Of a stretch of DNA of 64,000 bases, positions 53,444-61,804 are shown in pieces; positions within the stretch are counted from its first letter, which is position 1, and each line of letters opens with the position of its first letter. Below the pieces are notes generated by a model. The model did no database searches and had not been told where the DNA came from. It worked only from the letters and a program-made list of their open reading frames with translations. This DNA comes from CALMKX01 sp036274895 (GTDB lineage: Bacteria > Acidobacteriota > Thermoanaerobaculia > Multivoradales > SZUA-115), in assembly GCA_036274895.1 (NCBI GenBank), contig DASUEU010000038.1, positions 124,001 through 188,000 of the forward strand, in the 5' to 3' direction. The position numbers and the translations under genes are program-made.

Positions 53444-56134
53444 ATGCGCTCGCCAGCCCCGTTTCTGACCCTGCTCCTCGCTCTCGCCGCCAGCTGGCCC
53501 GCCGTGGCTGGCAGCGGCGAGTGGACCGTCGACGACCTGCTGCTCCAAGAGACCGTGCAGGAGGTGGAGATCGCTCCGGACGGCAACAGCGCGGTGTGGG
53601 TGAAGCGGAAGATGGACAAGGAAAAGGGAACCGTCGTCTCCAACCTCTTCCTGACTTCGCTCGAGGACGGCCGCGAGCTCGCCCTGACCCGCGGCACCGA
53701 CCGCCACGGCTCGCCCCGCTTCTCTCCCGACGGCCGCCGGCTGGCCTTCGTCTCGGATCGTCCTCGGCGGGGCGAGAAGGAGGACGACAAGCTCGCCAAG
53801 AGCCAGCTTTTTCTCCTCGACCTGGGCGGTGGGGAGCCCTGGAGCGTGACCTCGCTCGCCCGACCTCTGGGCGCTTTCGCCTGGCAGGACGACGGGCACC
53901 TCGTCTTCGTGGCGCCGGAGGATCCAACTCGCCTGGAGCTTGCGACCGAGAAGGCCAAGGACACCTCGATCGTCGTCGAGGACCCGGTAACCCCACCCAC
54001 CCGCCTCTTCCGCCTCGCCCTGGCCACCGGGGAGATCACCCGGCTGACGGACAACCGTGACTGGATCGACCTGTTGGCCGTGTCGCCCGACGGTCACTGG
54101 GCCGTGACCCGCCGCCAGCAGAGCCTCTCGTTCGAGTACGACAATCGGCTGGCACCTTCCGCCTGGCTCACCAACCTGGCGACCGGCGAGTCCCGCCAGC
54201 TCTTCGCAGGCACCCGCCTCTTCCCCTCGCGCGTCGCCTGGCAGCCCGACAGCCTGGGCTTCTACTTCTCCGCCGAGCGTTCGAGCCACCCGGTCTACCT
54301 CCAGGCGACGATCAGCGAGGTCCACCACTTCGACGTCGCGAGCGGCCGGCAGCAGAAGGTCGACCTCGGCTGGGCGCGTGGGCTGGGCGACGTCGGCTCT
54401 CTCGCCGCCACCCCGGACGGCTTCCTGGCCCTCCTCGCCGACGGCGTCCACCACCTCCCGGCCCGCTTCGTGCGGGTCGGCAGCACCCACCGGCGCACCG
54501 CCCTCGAAGGTGAGCACGTGGATCACGTCTTCGACTGGGTCATCAGCCGCAACGGCCAGCGGATCCTCTACGAGCACTCCACCGCTTCCCAGCCGCCGGT
54601 CTGGATGAGGGCGCGGCTGGAGGGGGCGCGCCTGAGGGCGCCCGAGCCGACCATCCGCCTCAATCCCGGCTGGGCCGACAAGCCGCACTTCGAAAGCGAG
54701 GTGGTGCGCTTCCGCGGCGCCCGGGGCGACGAGGTGGAAGGGATTCTGCGCTACCCCTTCGACTGGCGGCAAGGCGAGCGCCGGCCCTTGATCCTCGCCA
54801 TCCACGGCGGTCCGGCCGGGGCCGACCTCGACCAGTGGAGCTACCGGGTCTCCAAGCCCTCGCCCCTGTGGCTCGCGCGCGGCGCCTTCGTGCTCGAGGT
54901 CAACTACCACGGCAGTAGCAACTACGGGCTCGAGTGGGTGGAGTCGATCACCGGCGGCAAGTACTACGAGCTCGAGATCCCCGACCTCGAGGCCGGAGTC
55001 GACGCCCTGATCGCCCGCGGCCTGGTCGACCCGGAGCGGCTGGCCACCACCGGCTGGTCGAACGGCGGCATCCTCTCGGCCGAGCTGATCACCCGCACCC
55101 GGCGCTACAAGGTCGCCTCGATCGGCGCCGCCGACGTGGAGTGGATCAGCGACTGGGGCAACGTCGACTTCGGCGCCGCCTTCGACCAGCTCTACTTCGG
55201 GGCCTCCCCCCTCGAGAATCCCCAGCGCTACGTCGACAAGAGCCCCTTCTTCCGTCTACCCGAGGTGACCACGCCGACCATCGTCTTCACCGGTACGGAG
55301 GATCGCAACGTCCCACCCAGCCAAAGCTGGTCCCTCTACCGGGCCCTCCAGCAAACCACGAGCACTCCGGTGAGGCTGGTGGTGTTCCCCGGCGAGCCCC
55401 ACGGCCTCGGCCGCTACGTGCACCAGCGGCGCAAGATCGAGGAGGAGCTCGCCTGGCTCGACCGCTACTTGTTCGCCACGAGCCCGCCCCAGCCGGCCGC
55501 CCTCGCCGCCTCTTCCCCCCTCGGCCGCGCCCTCGAGCGCAACCACTTCGCCGCCAGCGGCGGCCGGCTGGGGCGGCTCGTGGCGGGCCTCCTGGTGCCC
55601 GAGGTCGTCGCTCGCGGGGGCTTGGCTCTCGGCCGCTTCGAGGTCACCCGGGCCCAGTACGCCGCGTTCGACTCCTCCTACCCCGTGCCGGCTGGCAAGG
55701 AGAACCACCCCGCCGCCGGCATCACCTTCGAGCAGGCCCGGGCCTACTGCGAGTGGCTTTCTGCCGAGACCGGCGAGCCCTACCGGCTGCCCCGCGAAGC
55801 CGAGGTGGCCCCTTTGCGCAAAGAGGCTGGCACCTTGGGGAACACCCTCGATCACTGGGCGGGATTCGCCCCCAACCCCGAGGAGGCTGAAGCCCTCCGC
55901 CGGGCCGCCGAGGCCCTCGGCGCCGACGGTCCCCTGCTCGCCGAGGTCGGCCGCTTCGATGCCGTGGGCGAGGCCGAGCCCCTTTTCGACCTCGGCGGCA
56001 ACGCTGCCGAGTGGGTCACGGCCGCGGACGGCAGCGCCCTGCTCCTGGGTCCCAGCGCCGACAGCCCGGCCCGGCCCAAAGGCCCCAGCGAGGCGGCACC
56101 GCCCTACCGGGGGTTCCGCGTGGCGCGGGAGTAG
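53444..56134 (+). CDS. S9-family prolyl oligopeptidase fused to an FGE/sulfatase-modifying-factor-like domain
   Basis: 896 residues from ATG 53444, 6 nt after GGAGG. Signal peptide (about 1-22, WPAVAG), beta-propeller (about 30-410), then the alpha/beta-hydrolase: GWSNGGIL with Ser539, Asp620 (GTEDRN) and His653 (EPHGLG). From about 700 a second domain has FEVTRAQYAAF, AGITFEQARAYCEWLSAETGEPYRLPREAE in pieces, and LFDLGGNAAEWV, the pattern of formylglycine-generating enzyme-like proteins. That domain is shortened, and RKEAGTL (792-798) from a dispersed repeat stands where relatives continue EWE-AAR. A second repeat copy gives RLAPS near 235. Confidence 0.87.
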   Translation: MRSPAPFLTLLLALAASWPAVAGSGEWTVDDLLLQETVQEVEIAPDGNSAVWVKRKMDKEKGTVVSNLFLTSLEDGRELALTRGTDRHGSPRFSPDGRRLAFVSDRPRRGEKEDDKLAKSQLFLLDLGGGEPWSVTSLARPLGAFAWQDDGHLVFVAPEDPTRLELATEKAKDTSIVVEDPVTPPTRLFRLALATGEITRLTDNRDWIDLLAVSPDGHWAVTRRQQSLSFEYDNRLAPSAWLTNLATGESRQLFAGTRLFPSRVAWQPDSLGFYFSAERSSHPVYLQATISEVHHFDVASGRQQKVDLGWARGLGDVGSLAATPDGFLALLADGVHHLPARFVRVGSTHRRTALEGEHVDHVFDWVISRNGQRILYEHSTASQPPVWMRARLEGARLRAPEPTIRLNPGWADKPHFESEVVRFRGARGDEVEGILRYPFDWRQGERRPLILAIHGGPAGADLDQWSYRVSKPSPLWLARGAFVLEVNYHGSSNYGLEWVESITGGKYYELEIPDLEAGVDALIARGLVDPERLATTGWSNGGILSAELITRTRRYKVASIGAADVEWISDWGNVDFGAAFDQLYFGASPLENPQRYVDKSPFFRLPEVTTPTIVFTGTEDRNVPPSQSWSLYRALQQTTSTPVRLVVFPGEPHGLGRYVHQRRKIEEELAWLDRYLFATSPPQPAALAASSPLGRALERNHFAASGGRLGRLVAGLLVPEVVARGGLALGRFEVTRAQYAAFDSSYPVPAGKENHPAAGITFEQARAYCEWLSAETGEPYRLPREAEVAPLRKEAGTLGNTLDHWAGFAPNPEEAEALRRAAEALGADGPLLAEVGRFDAVGEAEPLFDLGGNAAEWVTAADGSALLLGPSADSPARPKGPSEAAPPYRGFRVARE
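54142..54158 (+). repeat. Dispersed repeat, class B, in the propeller of the S9 gene
   Basis: CAATCGGCTGGCACCTT, read in frame as NRLAPS. Confidence 0.75.
55817..55836 (+). repeat. Dispersed repeat, class B, in the FGE-like part
   Basis: CGCAAAGAGGCTGGCACCTT, full-length consensus, read in frame as RKEAGTL. Confidence 0.85.
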
Positions 56135-56179
56135 CCTCCTGCTACACTCGCCCTCCGTCGTCCTCGGAGCCCATCTCCC

Positions 56180-57463
56180 ATGCTCGCCTCCCTGCTGCCC
56201 GCCCTCGCCGCGAGCTTCGGCGCCTTGCTCGTCGGCTTCCTCCTGGTCGCCGTCCTGTCGCGCCGTTTCCTCCTGGTGCGGCAGTTCGCCCTGCCGCTCA
56301 ACGTCGCCATCCTCGCCGGGGCGCTCAAGGTCTACCAGCTCTTCGAGGCAGCTCCCAAAAAGTCGGTGCTCGCCGAGCTCCTGTTCTGGTGTCTCCTCTT
56401 CGTCCCGATCGCGCTGGCCCTGCGGCTGGCCACCCTCTACCTCTTTGAGGTCCACCTCAAGGTGCGGCGAGGGGTGGCGCTCCCGACCCTGCTGCCCGCG
56501 GTGGCCGTGTGGACGGGCTATCTGCTGGCCGCCTTGGTCACCCTGCCCCTGGCCTTCGAAAAGGTTGACTTCAAGGGCATCCTCGCCACCAGCGCCGTCA
56601 CCTCACTGGTCCTCGGCTTGGCTCTCCAGCCGATCCTGACCAACTTCTTCGCCGGCCTCGTGGTCAGCCTGGAACGCAGCTTCGGCATCAACGACTGGAT
56701 TCGCGTCGGTGACCAGGAGGGGCGCGTGGTGGCGATCACCTGGCGCACCACTCATCTGCGCACCCGCGACAACGACCACGTCATCCTCCCCAACGCCAAG
56801 ATCGCCGACGAGCGGGTGCTCAACTTCGCCCTGCCCCACCGGCTGCACATGGAGCGCATCGTCGTTGGCGCCCACTACCGCACCCCTCCCTACCGCGTGC
56901 GCCGGGCCCTGCTCGACGCCGCCAAGGGGCTCGACGGCGTGCTCGAGACCCCCACGCCCGAGGTCTTCCTGCTCTCCTTCGGCGAGAGCGCCATCGAGTA
57001 CGAGCTGCGGGTCTGGATCGAGGACTACTCGAGCGCCCCGCGGGTTGGTAGCGAGATCCGGGGACGGATCTGGGAGGCTTTCAAGCGCGCCGGTATCACC
57101 ATCCCCTTCCCCATGCGCACCATCGAGGTCGCCGGCCGGCCCGGCCGCCGCAGTGCCGGTCTATCTTCGGCGCATCTCTATGTGGTCGAAGGGCCGGACC
57201 GCGGCGCGAGCGTCGCCCTGGCCGAAGGCGGCATCGTCGTGGGCCGCTCCCGCTCCTGCACCCTGACGCTCTCGGATACCCAGGCGAGCAAGGAGCACCT
57301 GGCCGTCGAGGAGCAGGCGGACGGCTCCTTCCTCCTACGCGACCTCGGCTCGAGCTTCGGCACGCGCGTCAACGGCGAGCCGGTCACCCAGGCTCGACTG
57401 GCGGACCTGGACCGGATCCAGGTCGGTGACAGCGTGATAGTTTTTGAGCACGATGCCAACTAA
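56180..57463 (+). CDS. MscS-type mechanosensitive channel fused to an FHA domain
   Basis: 427 residues. Four to five membrane helices (1-155), the pore helix and beta domain of MscS (TSLVLGLALQPILTNFFAGLVVSLERSF, then GDQEGRVVAITWRTTHLRTRDND, in pieces), then a C-terminal FHA domain (about 335-425) with GGIVVGRSRSCTLTLSDTQASKEHLAV and SFGTRVNGEPV, the Arg/Ser/Asn phosphothreonine pocket. The channel may be controlled by a phosphorylated partner. The next gene, overlapping by 11 nt, encodes a kinase-like protein. Confidence 0.9.
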   Translation: MLASLLPALAASFGALLVGFLLVAVLSRRFLLVRQFALPLNVAILAGALKVYQLFEAAPKKSVLAELLFWCLLFVPIALALRLATLYLFEVHLKVRRGVALPTLLPAVAVWTGYLLAALVTLPLAFEKVDFKGILATSAVTSLVLGLALQPILTNFFAGLVVSLERSFGINDWIRVGDQEGRVVAITWRTTHLRTRDNDHVILPNAKIADERVLNFALPHRLHMERIVVGAHYRTPPYRVRRALLDAAKGLDGVLETPTPEVFLLSFGESAIEYELRVWIEDYSSAPRVGSEIRGRIWEAFKRAGITIPFPMRTIEVAGRPGRRSAGLSSAHLYVVEGPDRGASVALAEGGIVVGRSRSCTLTLSDTQASKEHLAVEEQADGSFLLRDLGSSFGTRVNGEPVTQARLADLDRIQVGDSVIVFEHDAN

Positions 57464-59099
57464 TGCGCCGTTCGAGATCGGACCCTACGAGGTCTCGGCG
57501 ACTCTCTCGAAGACCGGCTCCGCCGCCGTCCTGAAAGCCATCGACCGTCGCGATCAGCGCCTGGTCGCCCTCAAGCTGCCCAGCACTCGCTTCCGCCAGG
57601 ACGCTTCGGCCGTGGCCCAGCTGGCCAAGGACCTCGCCGCCGTCTCCCGTCTGCAGCACCCCAACATCGTCCGCCTGCTCGACTTCAAGGCCGAGCCCGA
57701 GGACGTCTGGGTGGCGACCGAGCTGGTCGAAGGGCCGTCGCTCGAAGCCCTGATGAAGCAGGGACGCCAGCCCCTCCACCGCATCTTCCACATCGTCAAG
57801 GCGGTGGCGGCGGCCCTCGAGCACGCTCATGCCCGCGGGCTCGTCCACGGCCACTTGAAGCCGCGCAACGTCCTGCTCAGCCGGGACTTGGGCGAGGTCA
57901 AGGTGGCGGACTTCGGCACCGCCCGCATGCTGCCCACCCGCGCCGAGGGCGTCACCCTCACCACCGGCCAGGTCAACGTCGGGGCGATCCGCTACCTGGC
58001 TCCCGAGCTGGCGGGCGGGGCCAAGCCCGACGCCCGCTCGGACCTCTACGCCTTGGGCTCGATCTTCTACGAGCTGCTGACCGGGCGGCTGCCGAGCGGC
58101 CGAATCAGCCTGCCCAGCCAGCTGGTGGCGGACCTGCCCTCGGACCTCGACCCGGTGATCCTGCGCACCATCGCCGCCGACCCCCGCCATCGCTACGCCA
58201 CGGTCGCCGAGCTGCGGGCTGAGCTGGAGCAGCTGGAGTCGGATCTGAACCTGCGCCTGCTCGGCGAGCTCCAGGGCATTTCCCGCACCACGCGGCGCTT
58301 GTTCGGCTTCTCACCCGACGGTCGGGGGCCCGGCCCCGCGCTGGTGGTGGGCTCGTTGGCCGCGGCTTTGGCTCTGCTCTTCGGCGGCTACTTCCTGGTG
58401 CGATCGGTCAAGGGCCCGGCTCCTGTCGCACCGACGGCGTCGACTCCGGTCCCGGCGTCACCGAGCTCCGAGCCGGTGGCCGAGGTGGCCGCTCTCGCCC
58501 CGAGCCCGCTGCCCGCCTCGGCGCCGAGCGAGGCCCCTCCTCGTCCGAGCCCGCGTCGAGATGGGGAACCTGCCGCCACGACGGCCTCAGCGGCGGAGTC
58601 CCTTTACCAGGACGCCCGCGCCCTTCTCGACGCCCGACCCGCCGACCCGGAGGGCGCTCGGCGCAAGCTGGTCGAGCTGCTCGAGCGGCATCCCGGGAGC
58701 CCGAGCGAGCTGCCCGCCCTGCTGCTCAAGGCCGAGATCGAGGAGCGCAAGAAGATCTGGCAGCGGGACCCCGAGCTGGGCGGCTCCTCGCCGGCTACCC
58801 TGGTCACCCTGCGTGTGTTGGTCGAGCGCTATCCCAACGACCCGGCCGCCGAGCAGGCGCTGTGGAAGATCGCCGGGCTCTACGAGGAGGCCAAGCGTTG
58901 GGAGCTCGCGGCCGCGGCCTTGAGCGAGCTCGGCAGCCGCTTCCCGAGCACCCGCCTCGACGCCTGGTACCGTGCCGGCAACCTCTACGAGCGACGGGTC
59001 AAAGACGAGGCCCGCGCCCGCGACGCCTATGCCAAAGTACCGGCCGACTCCCCAAACTACGGCTCGGCGCAGGAGAAGGTGAAGAAACTGGGCCGCTAG
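57453..59099 (+). CDS. Ser/Thr pseudokinase with membrane helix and TPR-like tail
   Basis: 548 residues from ATG 57453 inside the channel gene's 3' end. The kinase fold is recognisable (VALKLP with Lys41, DFG at 153-155, YLAPE), but the catalytic loop reads VHGHLKPRN: His134 replaces the HRD aspartate, and the Gly-rich loop is degenerate (LSKTGSAAV). It is therefore probably a pseudokinase. One membrane helix (about 293-315) and a Pro/Ala linker lead to periplasmic TPR-like repeats. Near the C-terminus AKVPADSPN resembles the repeat-encoded peptide. Probably works with the FHA channel. Confidence 0.87.
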   Translation: MPTNAPFEIGPYEVSATLSKTGSAAVLKAIDRRDQRLVALKLPSTRFRQDASAVAQLAKDLAAVSRLQHPNIVRLLDFKAEPEDVWVATELVEGPSLEALMKQGRQPLHRIFHIVKAVAAALEHAHARGLVHGHLKPRNVLLSRDLGEVKVADFGTARMLPTRAEGVTLTTGQVNVGAIRYLAPELAGGAKPDARSDLYALGSIFYELLTGRLPSGRISLPSQLVADLPSDLDPVILRTIAADPRHRYATVAELRAELEQLESDLNLRLLGELQGISRTTRRLFGFSPDGRGPGPALVVGSLAAALALLFGGYFLVRSVKGPAPVAPTASTPVPASPSSEPVAEVAALAPSPLPASAPSEAPPRPSPRRDGEPAATTASAAESLYQDARALLDARPADPEGARRKLVELLERHPGSPSELPALLLKAEIEERKKIWQRDPELGGSSPATLVTLRVLVERYPNDPAAEQALWKIAGLYEEAKRWELAAAALSELGSRFPSTRLDAWYRAGNLYERRVKDEARARDAYAKVPADSPNYGSAQEKVKKLGR

Positions 59100-59106
59100 C
59101 GGAAGA

Positions 59107-59177
59107 GGGCGGACACGTTGGTCCGCCCCTACCCGGAAACCGCCAGATCCTTGTAGAGGCCGACCCACGTGTCGGCC
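59107..59177. repeat. Two adjacent hairpins between convergent genes
   Basis: GGGCGGAC-ACGTTG-GTCCGCCC (59107-59128) and GGCCGAC-CCACGT-GTCGGCC (59158-59177) are perfect 8-bp and 7-bp stems, each followed or preceded by CCCCTAC. They may be another REP-like family or two terminators, one for each gene. Confidence 0.6.
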
Positions 59178-59191
59178 CTCCGAAGGCGCCC

Positions 59192-61258
59192 CTACTCCAC
59201 CTTCTCGGCCGTGCCGGTGGCCACCGCGCGGTCGATCAGGCTCGCCAGGCGTCTCTCGGCCTCTTCCGCCATCCGCTCCATCTCCTCGCCGAGCTTCTCC
59301 ATCTGCTCCCCGAGCTTCTCCTGCTCCCGGCCGAGGGCTTCCTGCTCGGCGCCGAACTTCTCGTGCTCCTCGCCCAGGCGCTCCATCCTCTCGGCGAGGG
59401 CGTCGATCTCGGCTTCGAGCTTGTCCTGCTCGGCCTTGAGGCGACGCTCCTCGGTACCGTCCGCCCGGGTCGACTGCATGGCGAGGTTGGCCAGCTCGGC
59501 GGACTTGCGGGCGAGCTCGAGGCCGATCTCGGCCTGCTTGACGCCGATCTCGGCATGGCGGGCTCCGAACTCGCCCTGGCGAGCCCCGTAGCCACCCTGA
59601 CTGGCACCCAGCCGGCCCATCTCCTCGCCGAGCCGTGACATCGGCTCGAACAAGCCCTCTGCCTCACGCACCACGGCGGCATCGCGGATCACCCAGGCGT
59701 CGTCGCCCTTGCGGTAGTAGAGCAGCTCCTCACCACCCCGCTGGTGGCGCCGGGCGGCCTTGACGTCTGAAGGAGAGCCCATAACGTGGCGGTGGTCGGA
59801 ACCGAAGATGACCAGGCCTTCGTCCTCGCCCCAATCCCCGGCGGGCAACGGCGGAGGAGCCGGCGGTGCCGGCGCGGGCGGTGCCGGCGGAGCGGGGACG
59901 CCGGCCAGGCGGGGGCGCGCGGTAGGAGCGGCAGCCGGCACGGCTGCCACCGCCGGCGTGGCCTCGGGAGCGGGTACCGCCTCGACCCGGGGCGTGGGCG
60001 CCACCGCCGGAGCGGGTGCCACCGCCGGCGCCGGACCTGCCGTCGCGGGTCGGGCCGGCGGAGCCGCGGGGGCCGGCGGAGCCGGGAGGGTCGCCGGGGC
60101 CGGGCGGGCCGCTCGCGGCGTGGCCGGAGCCGGGGCCTCGTCCGAGAAGCTCGAAACCATCGGGGAAGTAGCGAGCCAGGGCATGGTCGGAGAAGCCAGC
60201 GACTGGGCGACGATCCGATAGGGCACCAGGGCCACCAGCATCGCGCCGGCCGCGGTCAGAGCCGCGGCCCTCGAGCCGCGACGGGAGGGTGGGTTGTTCT
60301 GCAACATGAGCAATCTCCTTTTGAGGTGCGTGGCAGGAGACGCCACACCCGCGGCGGCGAGACCGGTCTCGCGCAGGTGGGCGCTCCAGCGAACCAGTAG
60401 TCGCCCATAGTCCCGGGGCGCCGACCCCAGAACCCGGAGCACCTCGGCATCGCACGCCTCTTCGCGTGCGAAGACGTATTGACGAGCGGCATGAGCCGCG
60501 AGCGGATGGAAGAAGAACAGCTTCTCGGCCAGGGCCGGCACCAGACCCAGCCACAGGTCCCGGCGCTTCAAGTGCACCAGCTCGTGGCAGAGGGTCATCT
60601 CCAGCTCCTTGGGCGCCAGCGCGGCCCAGGAGGCCGCCGGCAGCAGGATGGCCGGTCGCAGCAGCCCCACGGCCTGGGGCGTGGCGACGTCGGCCGAGGC
60701 GCGCAGCTCGGGAGGGGGCACCAGGCCCAGTCGCGCGGCGAGGGCCCGGAAGCGACCTGCCACGGCCCCGTCGCGGACGGGCTCGCCCGCCGCCACCACC
60801 CGCCGCAGAAGGACGAGCCCGCGACCGACTCGCAGCAGCGCCCAGATCGCCAGGGCAGCCCAGAGCAGGCCAAGACCAGGAATCAGCAAGGAGGAGAGAA
60901 GTCCCTGCCCACTTCGACCGCGGGAAGCGGCGGAAGGCGCAGGCGCGCCGGAGATCCAACCCTGCTCCGGCGCCGGGGATAGAGTGGCGGCCGGCAACTC
61001 GGCTGGCACCTTGGCTGCGAGGCCGGCAGCGAGCGCCGGAGGCGCCGGCAGCAACGGCAGCGGCAGCGCCGGAAGAGGGGCCAGGGCCAGCAGCAGCTTG
61101 GCCGAGGCGAGCCACCACAAGGCACAACGGAAGGCCGGCGGCAGTCCGGGCGCCAGCCGGCAGATCAGGGCCACCAGACCGATGACGACGGCGCCCTCGA
61201 CGCTGGCGCGGGCCAGGCGGAGGCTCAAGTCGGAGGCGAAGGCTGCGAGCTCGCTCAT
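59192..61258 (-). CDS. M56 (BlaR1/MecR1-like) peptidase with long Pro-rich and coiled-coil tail
   Basis: 688 residues. Three or four N-terminal membrane helices, with KVPAEL (83-88) encoded by a dispersed repeat copy in the first long loop. The gluzincin site is CHELVHLKRRD (HELVH 224-228), followed by FAREEACDAEVLR (third ligand Glu). Then a Pro/Ala-rich stretch (about 360-490) and a Glu/Lys-rich coiled coil to the end. It probably senses an envelope signal and inactivates the BlaI-like repressor encoded just upstream (ATGA overlap). Confidence 0.88.
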   Translation of the reverse strand: MSELAAFASDLSLRLARASVEGAVVIGLVALICRLAPGLPPAFRCALWWLASAKLLLALAPLPALPLPLLPAPPALAAGLAAKVPAELPAATLSPAPEQGWISGAPAPSAASRGRSGQGLLSSLLIPGLGLLWAALAIWALLRVGRGLVLLRRVVAAGEPVRDGAVAGRFRALAARLGLVPPPELRASADVATPQAVGLLRPAILLPAASWAALAPKELEMTLCHELVHLKRRDLWLGLVPALAEKLFFFHPLAAHAARQYVFAREEACDAEVLRVLGSAPRDYGRLLVRWSAHLRETGLAAAGVASPATHLKRRLLMLQNNPPSRRGSRAAALTAAGAMLVALVPYRIVAQSLASPTMPWLATSPMVSSFSDEAPAPATPRAARPAPATLPAPPAPAAPPARPATAGPAPAVAPAPAVAPTPRVEAVPAPEATPAVAAVPAAAPTARPRLAGVPAPPAPPAPAPPAPPPLPAGDWGEDEGLVIFGSDHRHVMGSPSDVKAARRHQRGGEELLYYRKGDDAWVIRDAAVVREAEGLFEPMSRLGEEMGRLGASQGGYGARQGEFGARHAEIGVKQAEIGLELARKSAELANLAMQSTRADGTEERRLKAEQDKLEAEIDALAERMERLGEEHEKFGAEQEALGREQEKLGEQMEKLGEEMERMAEEAERRLASLIDRAVATGTAEKVE
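60994..61012 (+). repeat. Dispersed repeat, class B, inside the M56 gene
   Basis: GCAACTCGGCTGGCACCTT, read on the minus strand as KVPAEL. Confidence 0.8.
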
Positions 61259-61647
61259 GGTTCCTTCTCCTGGCGCTCGGCCTGGAGCTTCGACACCAGC
61301 TCCTCGAGCTCCGCCAGCTCCTCGTTGGAGATCTTGCCGCTGTCGGTCAGGTAGGCGACGAAGGGAGCGACGGTGCCCCCCAAGGTGCGCTCGACGAAGT
61401 TCGAGACCACGTCGCGCAGCACCTCGCCCGCGGGTACCGGCGAGGTGTAGAAGTAGACCCCCGCCTCCTGCTTCCGGCCTAGGCGCCCCTTGGCCCGCAG
61501 CCGTTCCATCATGGTCAGCACGGTCGAGCGGGCCAGGCCACGGGGGCCACCGAACTCCTCCGCCGCCTCGCCCACGGTGGCACCGCCGCGGTCAGCGACC
61601 CACTGCAGCAGGTTCAGCTCCTGATCTCCGAGGGTCTTGGTGCTCAT
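61255..61647 (-). CDS. BlaI/MecI-family repressor
   Basis: 130 residues from ATG 61647 behind AGGGAGG. The winged helix is clear: LGDQELNLLQWVADRGGATVGEAAEEF, then RSTVLTMMERLRAKGRLGRKQEAGVYFY, with the protease-sensitive linker and dimerisation helix after. It represses its own operon until the M56 partner acts. Two 18-bp operators overlap its promoter. Confidence 0.92.
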   Translation of the reverse strand: MSTKTLGDQELNLLQWVADRGGATVGEAAEEFGGPRGLARSTVLTMMERLRAKGRLGRKQEAGVYFYTSPVPAGEVLRDVVSNFVERTLGGTVAPFVAYLTDSGKISNEELAELEELVSKLQAERQEKEP

Positions 61648-61658
61648 CTGCGCCTCCC

Positions 61659-61676
61659 TGACTACAACCGTCGTCA
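61659..61676. promoter_or_regulatory. BlaI-type operator 1
   Basis: TGACTACAACCGTCGTCA, an imperfect inverted repeat at the predicted transcription start of the blaI-like gene, 27 bp centre to centre from operator 2. Confidence 0.75.
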
Positions 61677-61704
61677 TAGTACCCATGACGACACCTGTCG
61701 TCAA
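61676..61704 (-). promoter_or_regulatory. Promoter of the BlaI/M56 operon
   Basis: Minus strand TTGACG (61699-61704), 17-nt spacer, TACTAT (61676-61681). Operator 2 covers the -35 and operator 1 the start point. Confidence 0.8.
61686..61703. promoter_or_regulatory. BlaI-type operator 2
   Basis: TGACGACACCTGTCGTCA is a perfect 18-bp palindrome with the TACA/TGTA-like core typical of BlaI/MecI sites. It may also affect the divergent gene at 61805. Confidence 0.85.
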
Positions 61705-61804
61705 GTACGGAGATCCGATCGAGAGGTTTCGCAGGGCCCACAGCTCATGCTGCGATAGGATTGCTCGAACCTCCCGATCCGCCCCGGAACCGAGCCGGCC
61801 GACC

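Noticed and set aside
59031..59050. Further repeat copy encoding AKVPADSPN in the pseudokinase
   Set aside because: The DNA differs from the core at several positions (AAAGTACCGGCCGA); similar peptide only.
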